A DNA stretch of 64,000 nucleotides. It comes from Rutpela maculata. Taxonomy: Eukaryota > Arthropoda > Insecta > Coleoptera > Cerambycidae. The notes under the pieces are model-generated. The model worked only from the letters and a program-made list of their open reading frames with translations. It was not told the origin of the DNA and ran no database searches. The stretch is from positions 101,685,869 to 101,749,868 of the forward strand of contig OW386285.2 in NCBI GenBank assembly GCA_936432065.2, given 5' to 3'. Made by a program: the position numbers and the translations under genes. Positions 33,580-45,764 of this stretch are shown piece by piece; positions within the stretch are counted from its first letter, which is position 1; every line of letters begins with the position of its first letter.

Positions 33580-34225
33580 TAAGATGGATGGAGGACTAGT
33601 TGCCGGCGTATATGGCCCAATAATACACTGTTAAAAGATTTTTACGATCGAGCATGCATAAAAATGGCACAGGAGGAGCAAGAATTTATATACTTTCAGA
33701 AAGCAGGGCAGCACTTAGTCTCTAAGTTCATTTAATTTTGAGTCCAAACTTGCCTGGAAATATCTACTAGCAATAAAGCAACTAGCAAGGAACAATAAGG
33801 TTACCTTGATACGGGTGCCGGGGCATGGAGAAATAAAATGAAATAAGATTGCAGATGATCTTGCAAGACAAGGCTCTAAATCGTCCTTCATCTGAGCGGA
33901 GCCATTTTGTGATATAGCAAAATATATCACAACCCAGGAGCGTTGAGCCGAAAAGTAAGACAATGGCAGGACGAAAGCAAATCCTCCTATTGGAGTCTAG
34001 CTCCAGGTTCAATATAAGTGAAAAGCTTCATAAGCTATTCGTAAAAAAAGAAAAAGAGCTAAACTAAAGTTAACAACAGGCCTTTTACAGGACATTGCCC
34101 ATTGAGATGCCATCTTAAGAAAAAGAGCAAAGCTGAGGATGAAATGTTTCGCTTTTGTAAGAAATCAACTGAGACTGCGGAATATGTACTTATACAATGT
34201 CCCAAATTCAATTCAATTCAAAAAA
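33580..34225 (+). pseudogene. RNase H and C-terminal relic of an I/R1-type LINE
   Basis: Frame-joined translation shows 'KMDGGLVAGVYGP' (33580), then after a frameshift the 'S-SRAALSAL' region near 33700, and 'WKYLLAIKQLARNNKVTLIR' followed by 'VPGHGEIK-NKIADDLARQGS' at about 33807-33875, the RNase H signature (VPGH-GI-GNE-AD-LAR). After another shift comes 'TGHCPLRCHLKKKSKAEDEM' and 'FCKKSTETAEYVLIQCPKF' near 34090-34205, the usual C-terminal HC region. Several stops; non-functional. Cut at 34225 by a family X fragment. Confidence 0.82.
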
Positions 34226-34540
34226 TATTTAGGAAACAAATATGCGCCTAGCCGGAGCTCGACCCGGTGTCAACCAGACAACCACGGCGCACATCGCCTT
34301 GGTGAATGTTTGGTTGAGTGGGACGGGTTCGGTTCGGCTTGACGACAATATTTTAATAGCTAAGGGCACCTGCCCGAAGCGGCATACTTAAAACTAGGTT
34401 GTTATATAAAAATGTGCTCACACGAGCCTTAAACTACTTGATAAAACTTAAAACTAGCACTGGCACTACACTCACAAAATTTATAACTGTTGATACGGGA
34501 AAGCAGAATTAAACGAATTAATGACGACTTTGAGGTCTGA
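34226..34540 (-). repeat. Diverged fragment of family X
   Basis: 'gccagacaaccacggtgaac' and flanks at 51319 correspond to 'accagacaaccacggcgcac' at 34274. 'tgatacgggaaa' plus 'aactaaacgaa' at 51534 correspond to 'tgatacgggaaagcagaatt' at 34492. Same orientation as copy 2. More diverged than the two long copies are from each other, so an older member or sister family. Confidence 0.65.
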
Positions 34541-34689
34541 TCGCCGGCAAGGGAGGTAGAGTGGTTAAAAGCTGTGGGTTAAAAAATTGGAATTTATCAG
34601 AAATTTTCGGCCTAGAAGGGATTTAGAAAAAAACAAAAAGAGGACAAAAAGAACAAACAGGATAAAAGAACAAAATTGTACAAACATAA

Positions 34690-35305
34690 AGAGGAGTCTG
34701 AATTGGTAGAATTTTTGTGAAGTTTCTTGGACGTAGTCCGCTAGTGTGGTTATGTCGTGGCAACGTGCATACAGATTTCTGAGGGAAGTCTACCTATCAG
34801 AGTCTGAAATGAGGCGCATAAATTTGTGTTCTAATACTCGTAATTTCCACATTGTCGTGGCGTGGCCGGGATGCTGCACCACACCGGTGCCGTGTATGCG
34901 ATGGCCGGCCTGATTACCATCGTGTACAACAAATTCTTATTAGTCCTGTTGAGTTCGCTACCCCACGCCAAGAACGGATACAGACTCCTGAACATGGAGT
35001 AGACCTTGCGTGCAGTCTCGTTAACGTGGGCGTTGAACGTCAGTCGCTTGTCAAAGTTAACCCCAGACACTTCACGCACTGTTTGATTGGAATTTGGTGA
35101 CCCCCGATCGAAAGTGGCGTTAAAATCCGGTATTCGGTGAAACGGGGCGTGAATCCGAATCTTCCACTTGTCGTAATATGCCGCGGTACGGGCCATGTGC
35201 GCTTTCAGCAGCATGTTAGCTGCCTGTGCGTTGTGCGAATGCACGTACATGGCCGTGTCGTCAGCGTACTCGGCAAGGTTCGAATTCGGGAACTCCGGAG
35301 ACGTA
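34690..35305 (-). pseudogene. Jockey-type reverse transcriptase, 3' part
   Basis: Minus frame 35352-34831 contains the catalytic region 'NLAEYADDTAMYVHS' near 35250-35290, then 'VREVSGVNFDKRLTFNAHVN' (thumb), 'MFRSLYPFLAW' and 'PAIAYTAPVW'. A frameshift near 34850 is followed by 'LRVLEHKFMRLISDSDR' and 'TSLRNLYARCHDITTLADYV', the Jockey tail. Continues upstream at 35682-35980 beyond a Tc1/mariner insertion. Confidence 0.85.
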
Positions 35306-35679
35306 CACTTGCTTTCAAAACTTTCGCGTACACATTCAAAAATAAGTAACAACGATTTTGCAAAATTTTAGCTGTGTGAACGGATAATTTTGAGATTAGG
35401 TTAAAGATGACATTGACGTTTAATTAAAATTTAATTAATACGAACATACAACTAAGTATACTAAAACTTGTAGAACAGTGCTATTATCTAGTCCATAATG
35501 AGTAGCAACTCTTCTTATGGACCACCCCTCTTCTAATTTAGAAAGCATCAAAACTTTGTCTTGCTCTGTCAGTCGAGTAATTTTGACTTTTCAAAATTTC
35601 AAATGTCAGAGTTCATTAATTACAACCCTGATTTAATACAGCGAAAAATAGGTGTACGCGAAAGTTTTGAAAGCAAGTG
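35306..35679 (-). mobile_element. Tc1/mariner remnant nested in the Jockey copy
   Basis: TIRs CACTTGCTTTCAAAACTTTC... at 35306 and the exact reverse complement ending at 35679 (about 28 matching bases), flanked by TA on both sides (35304-35305 and 35680-35681). On the minus strand, about 35590-35450, a frame reads 'LTEQDKVLMLSKLEEGWSIR' followed by 'RVATHYGLDNSTV'. This resembles the N-terminal helix-turn-helix of a Tc1-like transposase. The catalytic DDE part is gone, so this is an internally deleted derivative. Confidence 0.87.
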
Positions 35680-35681
35680 TA

Positions 35682-35980
35682 CAAGTTGTACAACTTTGGT
35701 GACGGGCACGACCCCTGGGGGACGCCCGCGTGAATGTCCCGCCGAGTTGATAGTTTATTATTCACTTTGACCTGCAGCTATCTGTCTGACAGGAAAGAGT
35801 GACTAAGTTTCGTTATGGGTGTTGGGAAGTTCAGTGAATTTAGTTTGTAGAGTAACCCCGGGATCCATACGGTATCGAAGGCTACAGCACATGGGGCAGG
35901 TAGTTTTACCACCTGTTGAAATGGGAAATATGGCCACCAGGGAATACCTAGGGCTGTTTAGGACCTTGGATTGAATGGGT
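35682..35980 (-). pseudogene. Jockey-type reverse transcriptase, upstream part
   Basis: Minus strand reads 'AFDTVW' (RT motif A) near 35880, then 'GLLYKLNSLNFPTPITKLSH' and 'SFLSDR-LQVKVNNKLSTR', and 'HAGVPRGS' near 35715. Joined across the Tc1/mariner remnant it continues into the YADD fragment with a 1-base shift. APE and N-terminal parts are not seen upstream. Confidence 0.83.
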
Positions 35981-38439
35981 ACATACAAGGTCTATTCCTG
36001 TGGCGGTGGGCGGCGACTACTAGCTGTTTGAAGTCTGCGTACAGTAATCCTGCAGGTTCGTTGTGTGCTGGCTCTCAGCGGTCGTTTCTAGACTGCGTGA
36101 TAGAGCCTATAGACCAAAGGGGATGAACAAAATATCTTTTTAGACCTAGGTGAAGAGAAGCGCTTCATGCCTAAACGACCCACTCGCAATGTAACCTACT
36201 AATATATCTTTCATATTCTTCTTCGGGTATTTTACAAAATACCCATTTTTACATTTTGTAAAAATGTCATCTATGAAGCTGTCCATTAAACTAATATTAT
36301 TTACTATAAATAATAAATTTCTATATATCTATATCTATATACTATCTATATACCAATAAAAAGTAGTACAAAAAAAATGTTCAATTTATTCCAAAAATAA
36401 AAAAAAAATGGTTTTAAACTTTTTGGTCGACGCTCATCTATCAATATGAATAAGTCACGTCTTGGACGTTTTCACTCAGATAGCAAAGACTATGTCAGTG
36501 ACGAAATATGAATACTCCAGAAATATGACGTAGTGGAGTCTAGGGGATTTGAAATAGGTGGGTAAGTAATCGGTTTATGAACCTATTAATATAAATTTGG
36601 TATTTTTCTCCAGATTATCACTATTACATTATCTGGAAAAATAGATCCTTAACAAGTTTAATCTCAACAGTATTCGAGTTCCATTGTGATTGAAATAAAT
36701 ATCACTTAATTAAGATCTAGAAATATGCTAGGTGCGACATTTAACACATGTATCCTAGTAAAATAATTTATTAATCTGGAAACATTATTGTTTTTAAAAT
36801 TTAATTGAATCTATAAATATAAGCATTATTTAGTTCCGCTTTAATGAGATGGAAATATGCTATTCTTAGCCTCCGAACGTAATATATACAGTCAATCGAA
36901 AAGTATCTCCTCGACAATCTATACAGTCAATCATTTCTTTTAAAAGCGATATTAAGTTAGAAAATGTAGCATCTTTACATTACAAAACTTACATAACTAT
37001 TCCAGTAATTATTAATATCGTCTGCCACATTGGTCTCTTTTTGGGAGGTGTGTCCGTTGTATCAATTGATGTGTAAGAATCTGTGGAGTTCCTTCTCTGA
37101 AAGAAGTAACAAATATGTAAGCACTGTTAAAAATACCATAAATAAAACACTTACTAGACACCGCATTTTATGCAATTTATCACTACTTATTTACACGAAC
37201 GTAGGTAATAAATGTATAGTAGAAATTCTATATATTGGTCCTATATTTTCGATAGAGATAAATCTGCAGATAAGATAATTTCGAAATCAGCTTACTGGTG
37301 CTACAATTGTAATCTATTTTCACTATCTCTTCCTAGTTAAATTATGTTCAGAATTTGTTTAATATCACTCAACAAGACATACTTTTTCTCTGTTTGTTTT
37401 AATAAGATCTGAGAAATATTGCAAACTGCAAATATGCGTTTGGTGTACGTAAATATTTAGATAAGTATGAAGTTCCAAGGTAAAATTTTAGTTATCTTTC
37501 CCTGAACTTTTAATAGATTATCCAATTGTAGGTTTCAGTTAATATAATTTCTAGAAGTAAGTATGAGTAATTTCGCAACCGCAAAATTTCCAATGTGGAG
37601 ACATATGCAAACATGTACAGGAAATTTGTATAAATTTACCAATTTCATATTTAGAATATGATTAACAAAGTTGGAAATCGGGGAAATATTATAGTTCGTC
37701 AATCTGTGGGCATAACGAATCATTCATACAGATTTGAGTAGGTATATTCGGCAATGGCGGCGATTCTATAAACCTCTTAATGGGTGACTATGCAACTCAG
37801 TATTGAATTCATTTAATAAATACAATTATTTAATATATACAAGGTGAGTCTGAAATCAGTAGCGTAATTTGAACACTGTATATGCAAGAAGTAAAAATAA
37901 GAAGTTTAACTTGATGCAGAGAGTGAAATCAAAAGATGATTTTATTATTTAGTTGTTATAAAATTCTAAAACTCTGTTTCACTATTACGAATCACAACAG
38001 ATTCATTATATCTGAATATATACATTGTGACCCTAATCTTTGTCTGTTCATTCGTCTGCCCGTCTGCTCTTCTGTTCATCTGTCGACTATCGCTATGTAA
38101 TTATCAACGACAATATCATATAGTAAAGTAATCAAATTTTATATTTAAGATTTACGTTAATATTATGGGCGACATATTAAGTTTCGTAAATGTATAGAAC
38201 CACTAGAAGTTGTATTTTATATCAAGTTGTTCTCGGTTTAATGCAAATATTCTGAAACTAGAATGCTTTCGACATTTTTTTCTGAGATTGATGGCATCAT
38301 TATCTTCCGACTTTTAACTAAACAACAAAACCAAATTATGACTGAAGATCGAGCAAATGTAAACCATTCAAATTCGTTAAAGAGGAGGAAGTAGATAGGA
38401 TGCTATACGTAATATAAGAATATTTTTTGAAAATACCGA
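35981..38439. other. Unassigned AT-rich DNA
   Basis: About 2.4 kb without a supported gene. A short TATC/TATA microsatellite lies at about 36322-36352, and a 'gtctgttcattcgtctgcccg' run at 38042. ORFs at 37030-37278 and 37535-37723 have no recognisable features. Confidence 0.4.
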
Positions 38440-38560
38440 CAACTGTGAATATGAGATTCGACTGAGAATACAAATAGCAATATTGCCAACTTGTCAACTG
38501 AGTAATATTTGCCGTGTCAAAAACATCACGAAACACACAAAATACTTTTCTTTTGATGTA
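38440..38560 (+). repeat. Repeat pair, left member (partner 41775-41890)
   Basis: 'aataccgacaactgtgaata' through 'gcaatattgccaac', 'gtaatatttgccg' and 'aaacatcacgaaacacac' match the same series at 41775-41890 in order and orientation. The pair brackets the LINE relics between them; origin unknown. Confidence 0.55.
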
Positions 38561-39044
38561 TCACAAAGGTAGGTAGGTTGCTATTTGAGAAAAAGTTGGG
38601 GTGGCTGGGGATGGGGGTGTAAAACTAAAAATTATAAATTGCACCAAAAGTTGCGCAATTGAAAATAAAAATCGACCTATCCAAGCACACACGCAGACAT
38701 CTATTCTTCATGCATGTCTATTGCAAAAACTCTCTATTTTTCGGTCTTGCACCTATGAAGACTTTTGATTAGGAGCAGCTCATACACTATAACATATCTC
38801 AATTTCAGACAATTTGACTGAGAGCCAATTTCCATAAGGAGTCCTTTTCATAGATTTCTGTATGTTTTTTTCGTTTCTATGTTTCTAAGTTTGAAATTCT
38901 AAACATTAAAAAACTGGGTATTTTAGTAATAGGTACAATATGAATTTGGCAGTGCTGTTGTACAACTATAATTACTACAATACTACAACTAATGCTGCTT
39001 TAACACAACTAATGAGTACGTAATACTCACACATCTCATTATTA

Positions 39045-39372
39045 TTATTCGCCGAATGAATGGAAGAGAACTCTAGTTTGGCGCCGACAAATGTGAAACT
39101 GACAAGGGCGTCAGACAGGGCTCTGTTCTGTCACCAATCCTCATTAACATAGTTATAGGTGGAACGAAAATTTTTAATTTGAAATTTGCAAATGATATCA
39201 ACTTAGTTACGCCAAGAGAGGATGAACTCATACGTCTGTTGTAAATGGTTCAAACAATAAGCTCTTATTATGGTTGTGTAAATTAGAACTAATGAAAATT
39301 ATGATTTAGACCTAACAAATGAAAACCACCCAGACACGTTAAGGATAGGTGATTCTGAGGTAGTAAACATGA
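39045..39372 (+). pseudogene. Second RTE-like LINE relic
   Basis: Shows 'CETDKGVRQGSVLSPILINI' at about 39094-39150, then 'NLKFANDINLVTPREDELI' near 39178-39235, and 'LRIGDSEVV' near 39341-39367. Same family as 11240-13995. No upstream RT motif A; broken by stops. Confidence 0.72.
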
Positions 39373-39374
39373 TA

Positions 39375-41765
39375 ACTTGGAGCCATTTGTTAACACTTTG
39401 ATACATCATATAAATAGTTGCACCTATACAAAACACATTAATCATAAAAATGTAAAACTGAAAAAATGGATCACTAATGGCTTAGTGCACTCTATAAATA
39501 CACGAGACTCCTTGTTTGTTAAATTGAAGAAAAATCCTGATAATGTCATATTAAAAGAACAATATAAAAACTATAAAAACGTTCTAAGCAAACTAATAAA
39601 AAAGCGCAAGGAAGACTTCTATAAAGGTTGTATAAACAAAACAAAAAATAATTCCAAAGACCTATGGAATACCGTTAATCAGATAACAAACAACTCGAAG
39701 TTATCCACAACTGAAATACATTCTATAAGGAACGAAATAGGTGAAACGACTTACGATAACTTAAAAATTGCAAATGAATTTGTAAACTTTTTCACTGATA
39801 TTGGTAAAAATTTAGCTAATAAAATACAGAGTAAACATACCCAGGCAGCTAATTTTGAGCATAGAATTAATAATTCTATTTTTTTGTCCTCCACTTCTGT
39901 CACAGAAGTAAAACATGTTATCAATGACCTTAAATGCAAAAAATCCGCTGGCTTGGATGGAATAAATGCAATTACGTTAAAAAATATATCAGACTTTATT
40001 TCCTTACCATTAAGCAACTTAATAAACAGCATGATGGAACAAGGCAAATGTCCCTTGGCCTTTAAGTGTGCCATTATAAAACCCTTATTTAAGAATGGAG
40101 ATCCACTAGATATTTCCAATTACTGTCCGATTTCCATCATCTCGTCTCTAGCAAAAGTCTTTGAAAAAGTTTTAAAAATCAGAATATGCAGTTTTACAAA
40201 AAAATACAATATAATTTCTGAGTCTCAGTTCGGTTTTATGGAAGGAAAATCAACTAATAATGCGATCAAAGATTTAACTACTGAAATATATAATACACTT
40301 GATAAAAAAGAAAAATGTCTAACAGTTTTTTTCGATCTTCAAAAAGCTTTTGACACTGTTACCCACGAAAAACTTCTTATCACCTTAGAAAATTATGGTT
40401 TTTTAATGCCTTAAAATTAGTAGAAAGCTATCTAGAAAATAGACAGCAAAGGGCACATGTTAATAATACCTACAGTCAATCAAGAAAAATAGAACTTGGG
40501 GTGCCTCAAGGAACGGTTTTAGGTCCAGTCCTTTTTATACTATATATTAATTCTATTTTTGATATTCCTACAAGTGGTCAAATTTATTCTTATGCCGACG
40601 ATACAGCAGTTTTTTACAAGGACAACTCTTGGGACTCACTAAAAAATAAAGTTGAAAAGGATCTTATACTATTTAAGAACTGGTTCGATATAAAGCTGTT
40701 AACTATAAATATTAAAAAAACTAAGTACCTGCCGTTTTCGTTATACGTAAATGGATTACCTGATTTTAGTACTCTAAAAATTGGACACACACAACATATC
40801 CAGAAAGCAAATAGTATGAAATACCTAGGTGTAACTTTAGATCCCCACCTAAGGTGGGACGAGCATGTCAAATCCGTCGTACATAAACTTAGATGCATAT
40901 TATTTAGATTTAAGCAACTTATAAAATATCTACCAATTTTTTAACTTAGATCAGTGTACACAGCCCTTGTTGAATCTAACTTGAGCTACGGAATAATCGC
41001 ATGGGGTGGAGCTCTAAACCGTCACATGTCTAATTTAGAAATTATGCAGAAAAAGTTTTTAAGAATACTGTTAGGTAAAAGTCGATTGTATTCATCTAAC
41101 CGTCTCTTCGACGAGGGTAATTTTCTAGATTTGAGACAATTATTTTTTATAAAATGTGTTTTGGAATCATATGTAGGAAACTCCACACAGGCAACTTCCT
41201 TATATGGAACTAGGCAAACCACTTAAGGATGTATACATGTGCCAAAAATGAATACCACTACAGGGCAACGTAGTTGGAGATTTCTGATCTCAAAATGTTT
41301 CAATGGGTTCCCTAAACATATAAAATCTCTGACAAAAAACAAGTTTAAAATAGAATTAAAAAAATATGTAATGTTAGACAGACAAAAAATAATTGCACAA
41401 ATTGACTTGAAAAATCAAAACCTAATATATAAGGGATTGCTTGCAGTAATAAATAAACGTTTGGTCCTAATATGAATTGGAAGGTCTTTTATATACTGCT
41501 ATTAACTTATATACTGCCATTAATTTTATATATATATTTTTTATATTTCTTTATAATAGTTCTCTTTCAATAGTTTTTAATTTTTATCTCTTTTATTTTT
41601 TTACATGCTGATAATGCTGAATATTAGTTTCTAAAGTATTTTATACCATTTACCTATATTAGTCACGGTCAGATGATCTTACATCATCTTGTGGCTGTAT
41701 CTAGTTTATTTTAAATAAACTTTTTTGTAAATAAACTTTATTATTATTGTTATTATTATTATATT
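39375..41765 (+). mobile_element. CR1/Jockey-group LINE, 5'-truncated
   Basis: A coding region without an APE domain, followed by a 3' UTR with 'agatgatcttacatcatctt', AATAAA-type words and a terminal (ATT)n near 41739-41762. It interrupts the RTE relic at about 39373. The frameshift and stops below show it is inactive. Confidence 0.8.
39377..41475 (+). pseudogene. Broken CR1/Jockey-group reverse transcriptase
   Basis: First frame 39377-40414: a Lys-rich linker, 'CKKSAGLDGINAITLK' near 39935, 'YCPISIISSLAKVFEKVL' and motif A 'FFDLQKAFDTV' near 40329. A 1-base shift at about 40405 moves the frame; it continues 'ALKLVESYLENRQQRAHVNN', 'GVPQGTVLGPVLF' (40498-40536), catalytic 'YADDTAVFY' (40591) and 'MKYLGVTLDPHLRWDEHV' (thumb). 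In-frame stops at about 40942 and 41224 interrupt the C-terminus ('YTALVESNLSYGIIAWGGAL', 'RSWRFLISKCFNGFPKHIK'). The N-terminal endonuclease is missing. The family assignment to the CR1/Jockey group is secure; the exact clade is not. Confidence 0.88.
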
Positions 41766-41774
41766 GTGAATACT

Positions 41775-41890
41775 ACCAGCAACTGTGAACATCAGATTTG
41801 GTGAGGAATATAGATCGCAAGATCGGCAACTAAATAGTTAAGCAATATTTGTCGCGACAGAGATATCACGAAAGTCACAAAGATCAAACT
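41775..41890 (+). repeat. Repeat pair, right member (partner 38440-38560)
   Basis: See the left member; begins 'gaatactaccagcaactgtg'. About 3.3 kb apart, same orientation. Confidence 0.55.
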
Positions 41891-43038
41891 TACCAACACC
41901 CCAGTTTAGGTCTCTAAGACTTGGACCATTAGGGAGGTAGATAAATGGCCTATCGATGCTTTCGAGATGTGGATCTGAAGTTGTCCTCTACGAATTTCTC
42001 GGACAGCCCATTGCAGCAAAGCACAGTGGGAAATTATTTCTACAAAATTCGCCCACGAACTGAATTCGCAACGAAAACTACATTTTTCTTTTTATTTACA
42101 TAGAAAGGATGTCGCTACAACATGGTGCTGCTACAAAGTGACTAAAATTAAATCTGACCTGCAAAATCTTAAAACAATTCCTATTAAACCTTTCAGTCTA
42201 GTCAATTTGGAGTACTTTTGACATTTTTATCAAATTATTTCAAATAGAACATATTTTCATTACAAAGTCCAACGAAATTGGGTTGCTGATTACGAATACA
42301 ATTAGACCAGGAATTTTAGTCAAAATATCGCTTGTACCCGGAATTAATTATTGTAAAGCTGAAAATTTCAAGGATTGTAGTTTTGGTCTAGAACAACATC
42401 TACCAAAAAGTCCCCTACTCTTCCCCATCGGCTTCCCTGTTTTTTCGGAGCAACAAGGGCCTAAATCGCAAAAATTGCAGAGCTGGCTATAAAGTGCAAC
42501 AGAAAGGTTGTTACTGGTGCGATTTGGGTCGAAATGATCACAAAAGATTAGGAAAAGCATATCCGTTCATATTTCGGATGTTCCATGCATATTTTAGTTC
42601 ATAATTTTCCGTTCTAGTTCTGTCAACATTTCCAAAATTTACAGAATTTTAAAAAAATTAAAAAAAAAGCCGAAATGGCGCCACTGCGGATAAATTAAGA
42701 CTCGGAGTGGAAAACATACCCCAATAAACATTTCACTTGAAACTTTGGGCTTTCCATTGGTATGTCTACCTTTTCTGTAGCGTCACCCGTTACAGAGTTA
42801 CGCCACACTGAGTGTCGCAGCGGCGGCACTCGGACATGTAAGTGCTTTCATCGTTGCGCCTATCACGTCTAGTCTAAACCATCAAGAAGGCGCTAGACGA
42901 GCTACACCCTGAGTCCATTAACTTTGACAGTTCTCTAAGTGTATGCATTGGTTCATTGGTGCGCAAAATTGAGTGATCTTAGTTACGCCATGTAGCACAG
43001 GAATTTTAGTTTTTAAATTTGAATTAATTATTGTAAAG
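41891..43038. other. Unassigned DNA with a small internal direct repeat
   Basis: 'ccaggaattttagtcaaaat..ggaattaattattgtaaagctg' near 42308-42362 recurs in shortened form near 42998-43040. GC-rich patch at 42775-42900. The ORF pair at 42283-42560 is unexplained. Confidence 0.4.
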
Positions 43039-43289
43039 CTGGGCCAGGGCCTGGTTCCCATTTCTGTTCCTACCACAAGGCAGCTAGCTCCTGATAGCCA
43101 GCTATGGCTAATTTCCTGTGCCTGCAAGGCGGACTGAGGTGCCCGGTGCGAGTGCAGGAACTCTGGTCTGAATTGCAGCAACATGTGCCGAAGCTGTAGA
43201 GGATCTAGTTGCACAAACAGTCAGTCGTGGATATGGATGATGATCCAGACGACTCTACTTCCCAGTAGATCAATAATGTCAATTGTCTA
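43039..43289 (+). pseudogene. CXC-like C-terminal fragment of a multicopy protein family (fragment A)
   Basis: The frame from 43039 reads 'LVPISVPTTRQLAP' and then 'ISCACKAD', one in-frame TGA where a Cys would be expected, then 'GARCECRNSGLNCSNMCRSC' and 'RGSSCTNSQ'. The Cys spacing (CxCK...CxCRxxGLxCxxxCxxCxGxxCxN) is that of the tesmin/TSO1-like CXC tail found at the end of a large, poorly characterised insect and cnidarian family. An AATAAA follows at about 43294. Upstream parts are missing. It lies just outside the long-TIR element that carries a longer member. Confidence 0.78.
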
Positions 43290-43979
43290 GCCGAATAAAG
43301 TCATTTTCTCAGTCTGCCTTCTCTATTTTACAACAACGCGTATGGTTTGTTCTCAACACATATGGGCGAGGGACGCGAGAGGCATAGTAAACATTGTAGT
43401 AAACACCCACAAAACACAAGAGAAAATGATAGTAAACAATACGCAAATGATACTAAACGCCATATTAGAAAGGATTCCCTACGGGGATGAGTTCATTATT
43501 TTGCACAACCAAGGAATCGAGGATTAATAATTTTCTTGTTTACAGCTGTAGCCCGAACAAACAAACAGCGGCCTCTATTTTCCCCTATATGCTCGAAGGT
43601 GAAAGCTGTTTGATAATTTGGAAACATTTCCTACGTAACTTTTTGCGTAGAATCCGAATTAGAATTACCATCACGTCAGTATTTTGCGACATTCAAGGTT
43701 GAAGACCGAAAATTGCCTTTTTTTTGACTATATTTGAGGTTATGAATAGGAAATAAAAAAAAATTCAGCTGATTTCTGCTGATTGCATCGTCTAGTACTA
43801 CCTTTCCTATTTAAAATGAGTTTTCGATTGCTATCTACGATTTCTCTTTTCGGAGTTGTGGCTTTTAAAGATGAATAAATTTGAACATTTATAAGAGTTG
43901 CTAAATGAATATCAAAGATGGCTCGTTGAGTCTCAGTCTCAAATAGAAGTCATTATACACATAAACCTTTAATCCATAA

Positions 43980-44215
43980 AGCATAAACCAGTATACTTAA
44001 ATTCCAATTAATCGTACATCCATATAACCTAAACACATAAATACTAAACCCATAATCCCTTAAGCCAATAACTCTAAACCTAATAACTCAAAAATCCTAA
44101 AACCTATAAAACTGAAACCCATAAACGTAAATTGATAAATCCTAAATTCATACTATTTTAACCCATAAACTCATTAACCTTAAATCCTAAACCCATAATA
44201 GTATAGTAGATATAG
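43980..44215. repeat. Degenerate AAACCCATAA-type tandem repeat, left TIR
   Basis: Short units such as 'cataaacc', 'cctaaacc' and 'aaacccataaa', about 8-20 bases, strand-biased (A/C on plus). The mirror array, G/T on plus, is at about 46150-46540. Confidence 0.75.
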
Positions 44216-44499
44216 GATTTTGGGTGAAATTAATACCCACAAGGACGGGTTTTGAAATTTTTAGTTCGTTGTTGGCATCTTTTTGATATACTAAAAGTCT
44301 AGAAATATCTGAGTGTGCAAAATGCGTTTTTTTGGCCACCATCTTGAAAAAAATTAAAAAATCATAAGAAATCGTGTGTGGTATCAAATTACAGAAAATT
44401 TCATGCTGAAAAAGATTATGATATTGGTTTTAAAAAATAAAAATAAATAACGCACTAATATTCAAGAGCTGTTAGAGGACACATACTTCTTTCAACTGT

Positions 44500-45764
44500 A
44501 CTTACATCAATGTTGCTTCAGGATGTCCTGGACGGTAACTTACAACTTCCGGCAGAGCTCTCAAGTGAGGAACAGATGGAACTAATGGATACAGATGAAA
44601 TACAGTCAAGTTTGCCAAATTTGCAGAGCCTCATGGAGCTTTACGATAAGCTGTATAATGGAGAGATTATAGTTTCTGAAATGAATTCCTCTACCAAACT
44701 GCTGGAGTTGTCTTCTGAATTGCAAGAGTTGAACTCTTTAAAGATACAAAGTAGAACAGTAAAACTGTGAATCATGTATCTAGATATGGTTGACATTGCC
44801 AAGGTATTTATTTGGGCAAAACGAACAGGAAACTTGAAAATTCATTTGCAAGCTGCCTTTCTTTGCAGCTGTGGGGCACAATAACTATGCAAAATGTGCC
44901 AGGGTGTATCTACAACAAACGAAAGAACTGTAAAAAAACCATGGAGATGTTTATACCTTGTTATTTGCAGAAGAAAAACAGTTGTTGCTGACGACACCGA
45001 TATTCTTGTACTTTTGATTTACCATAACACACGAAATATTTGTTTGCAGTCATCTACGTTCAGTGATAAAAACGTGATATTAAATCGGTGCAACATATGC
45101 TTGGCGAAAAGAGATGCAAAATTATTCTCTTTTCACATGCTTCAACTGGATGCGATAACACAGGCTTCTTACTTGCTAAAAGTATATCGGCAGCATATCG
45201 ACATTTTTGGAAATGTGAGGAATTTAGCATTTGCACTACTTTGTCTGGATCAGAAAATGCAAACACTAAAGAACTCACAGATATTGGCTCCAAAGCATTA
45301 GTATCATTGTACGGTGGAAATCCAAAGACAGAGAGAGACTTTGAACCTACTACGGTATAATCTCTACTTGAAAAACTGCCAACAGGTAATTTAATATTAT
45401 AAGATTGCCACCTACAGAAGACGCTGCTGTTCATCATCTTCTCCGTATACATTTACAATGTCTTTGTTGGAAAACTATGAACACCAATATTGCCAATCCC
45501 GAAGAGTGGGGTTGGAAAAAAGTAGAAGACCAACTACAGCCCATAACATGTGAAATGAGCCCTACACCAGAGTTATTACTAAACATGATCCGCTGCACCT
45601 GCAAAGCGGATACAAATGAGCCGTGTGGTAGTGGAAGATGTACGTTGTACGTGTCGACGTTATGCTGTGGAATTACTGTGATATGTTGTATCTATTCTGG
45701 TAGAGATTGCACAAATAGTTCACTGAAAGAAAGTGATTTAGAAGGAACTGAAGAAGACTATTAG
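44500..45764 (+). pseudogene. CXC-family protein, decayed (fragment B)
   Basis: Order of pieces: 44510-44770 gives an acidic N-part ending 'SRTVKL'. Past a stop comes 'IMYLDMVDIAKVFIWAKRTG' and 'FFAAVGHNNYAKCARVYLQQ' (frame change), near 44773-44935. A large middle portion seems deleted before 'VVADDTDILVLLIYHN' (44968). Then 'LFSHASTGCDNTGFLLAKS' near 45130, 'GSKALVSLYGG' near 45290, 'RLPPTEDAAVHHLLRIHLQC' near 45400, 'NPEEWGWKK' near 45500, and a C-terminal 'MIRCTCKAD..CGSGRCTL' with degraded CXC ending 'GRDCTNSS' to the TAG at 45762. At least three frame disruptions. This order matches a multicopy insect protein family I know by pattern but not by an established name; its function is unknown. 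Sits alone between the two long TIRs. Confidence 0.8.

Noticed and set aside
39751..41222. Minus-strand ORFs opposite the CR1-like LINE
   Set aside because: Shadows; the plus strand carries the RT motifs in order.
38440..41890. The direct repeats as LTRs of one retroelement
   Set aside because: They are ~120 bases, lack TG...CA ends, and the sequence between is a 3'-tailed LINE plus an RTE relic, not gag-pol.
42918..43214. 98-residue minus-strand ORF rich in Gln/Leu
   Set aside because: It is antisense to the CXC fragment A, whose cysteine pattern is far more informative.
44510..45764. An intact host gene with introns for the CXC-family protein
   Set aside because: The breaks are frameshifts and stops without splice-site logic, a middle part is missing, and the copy is enclosed by TIRs.
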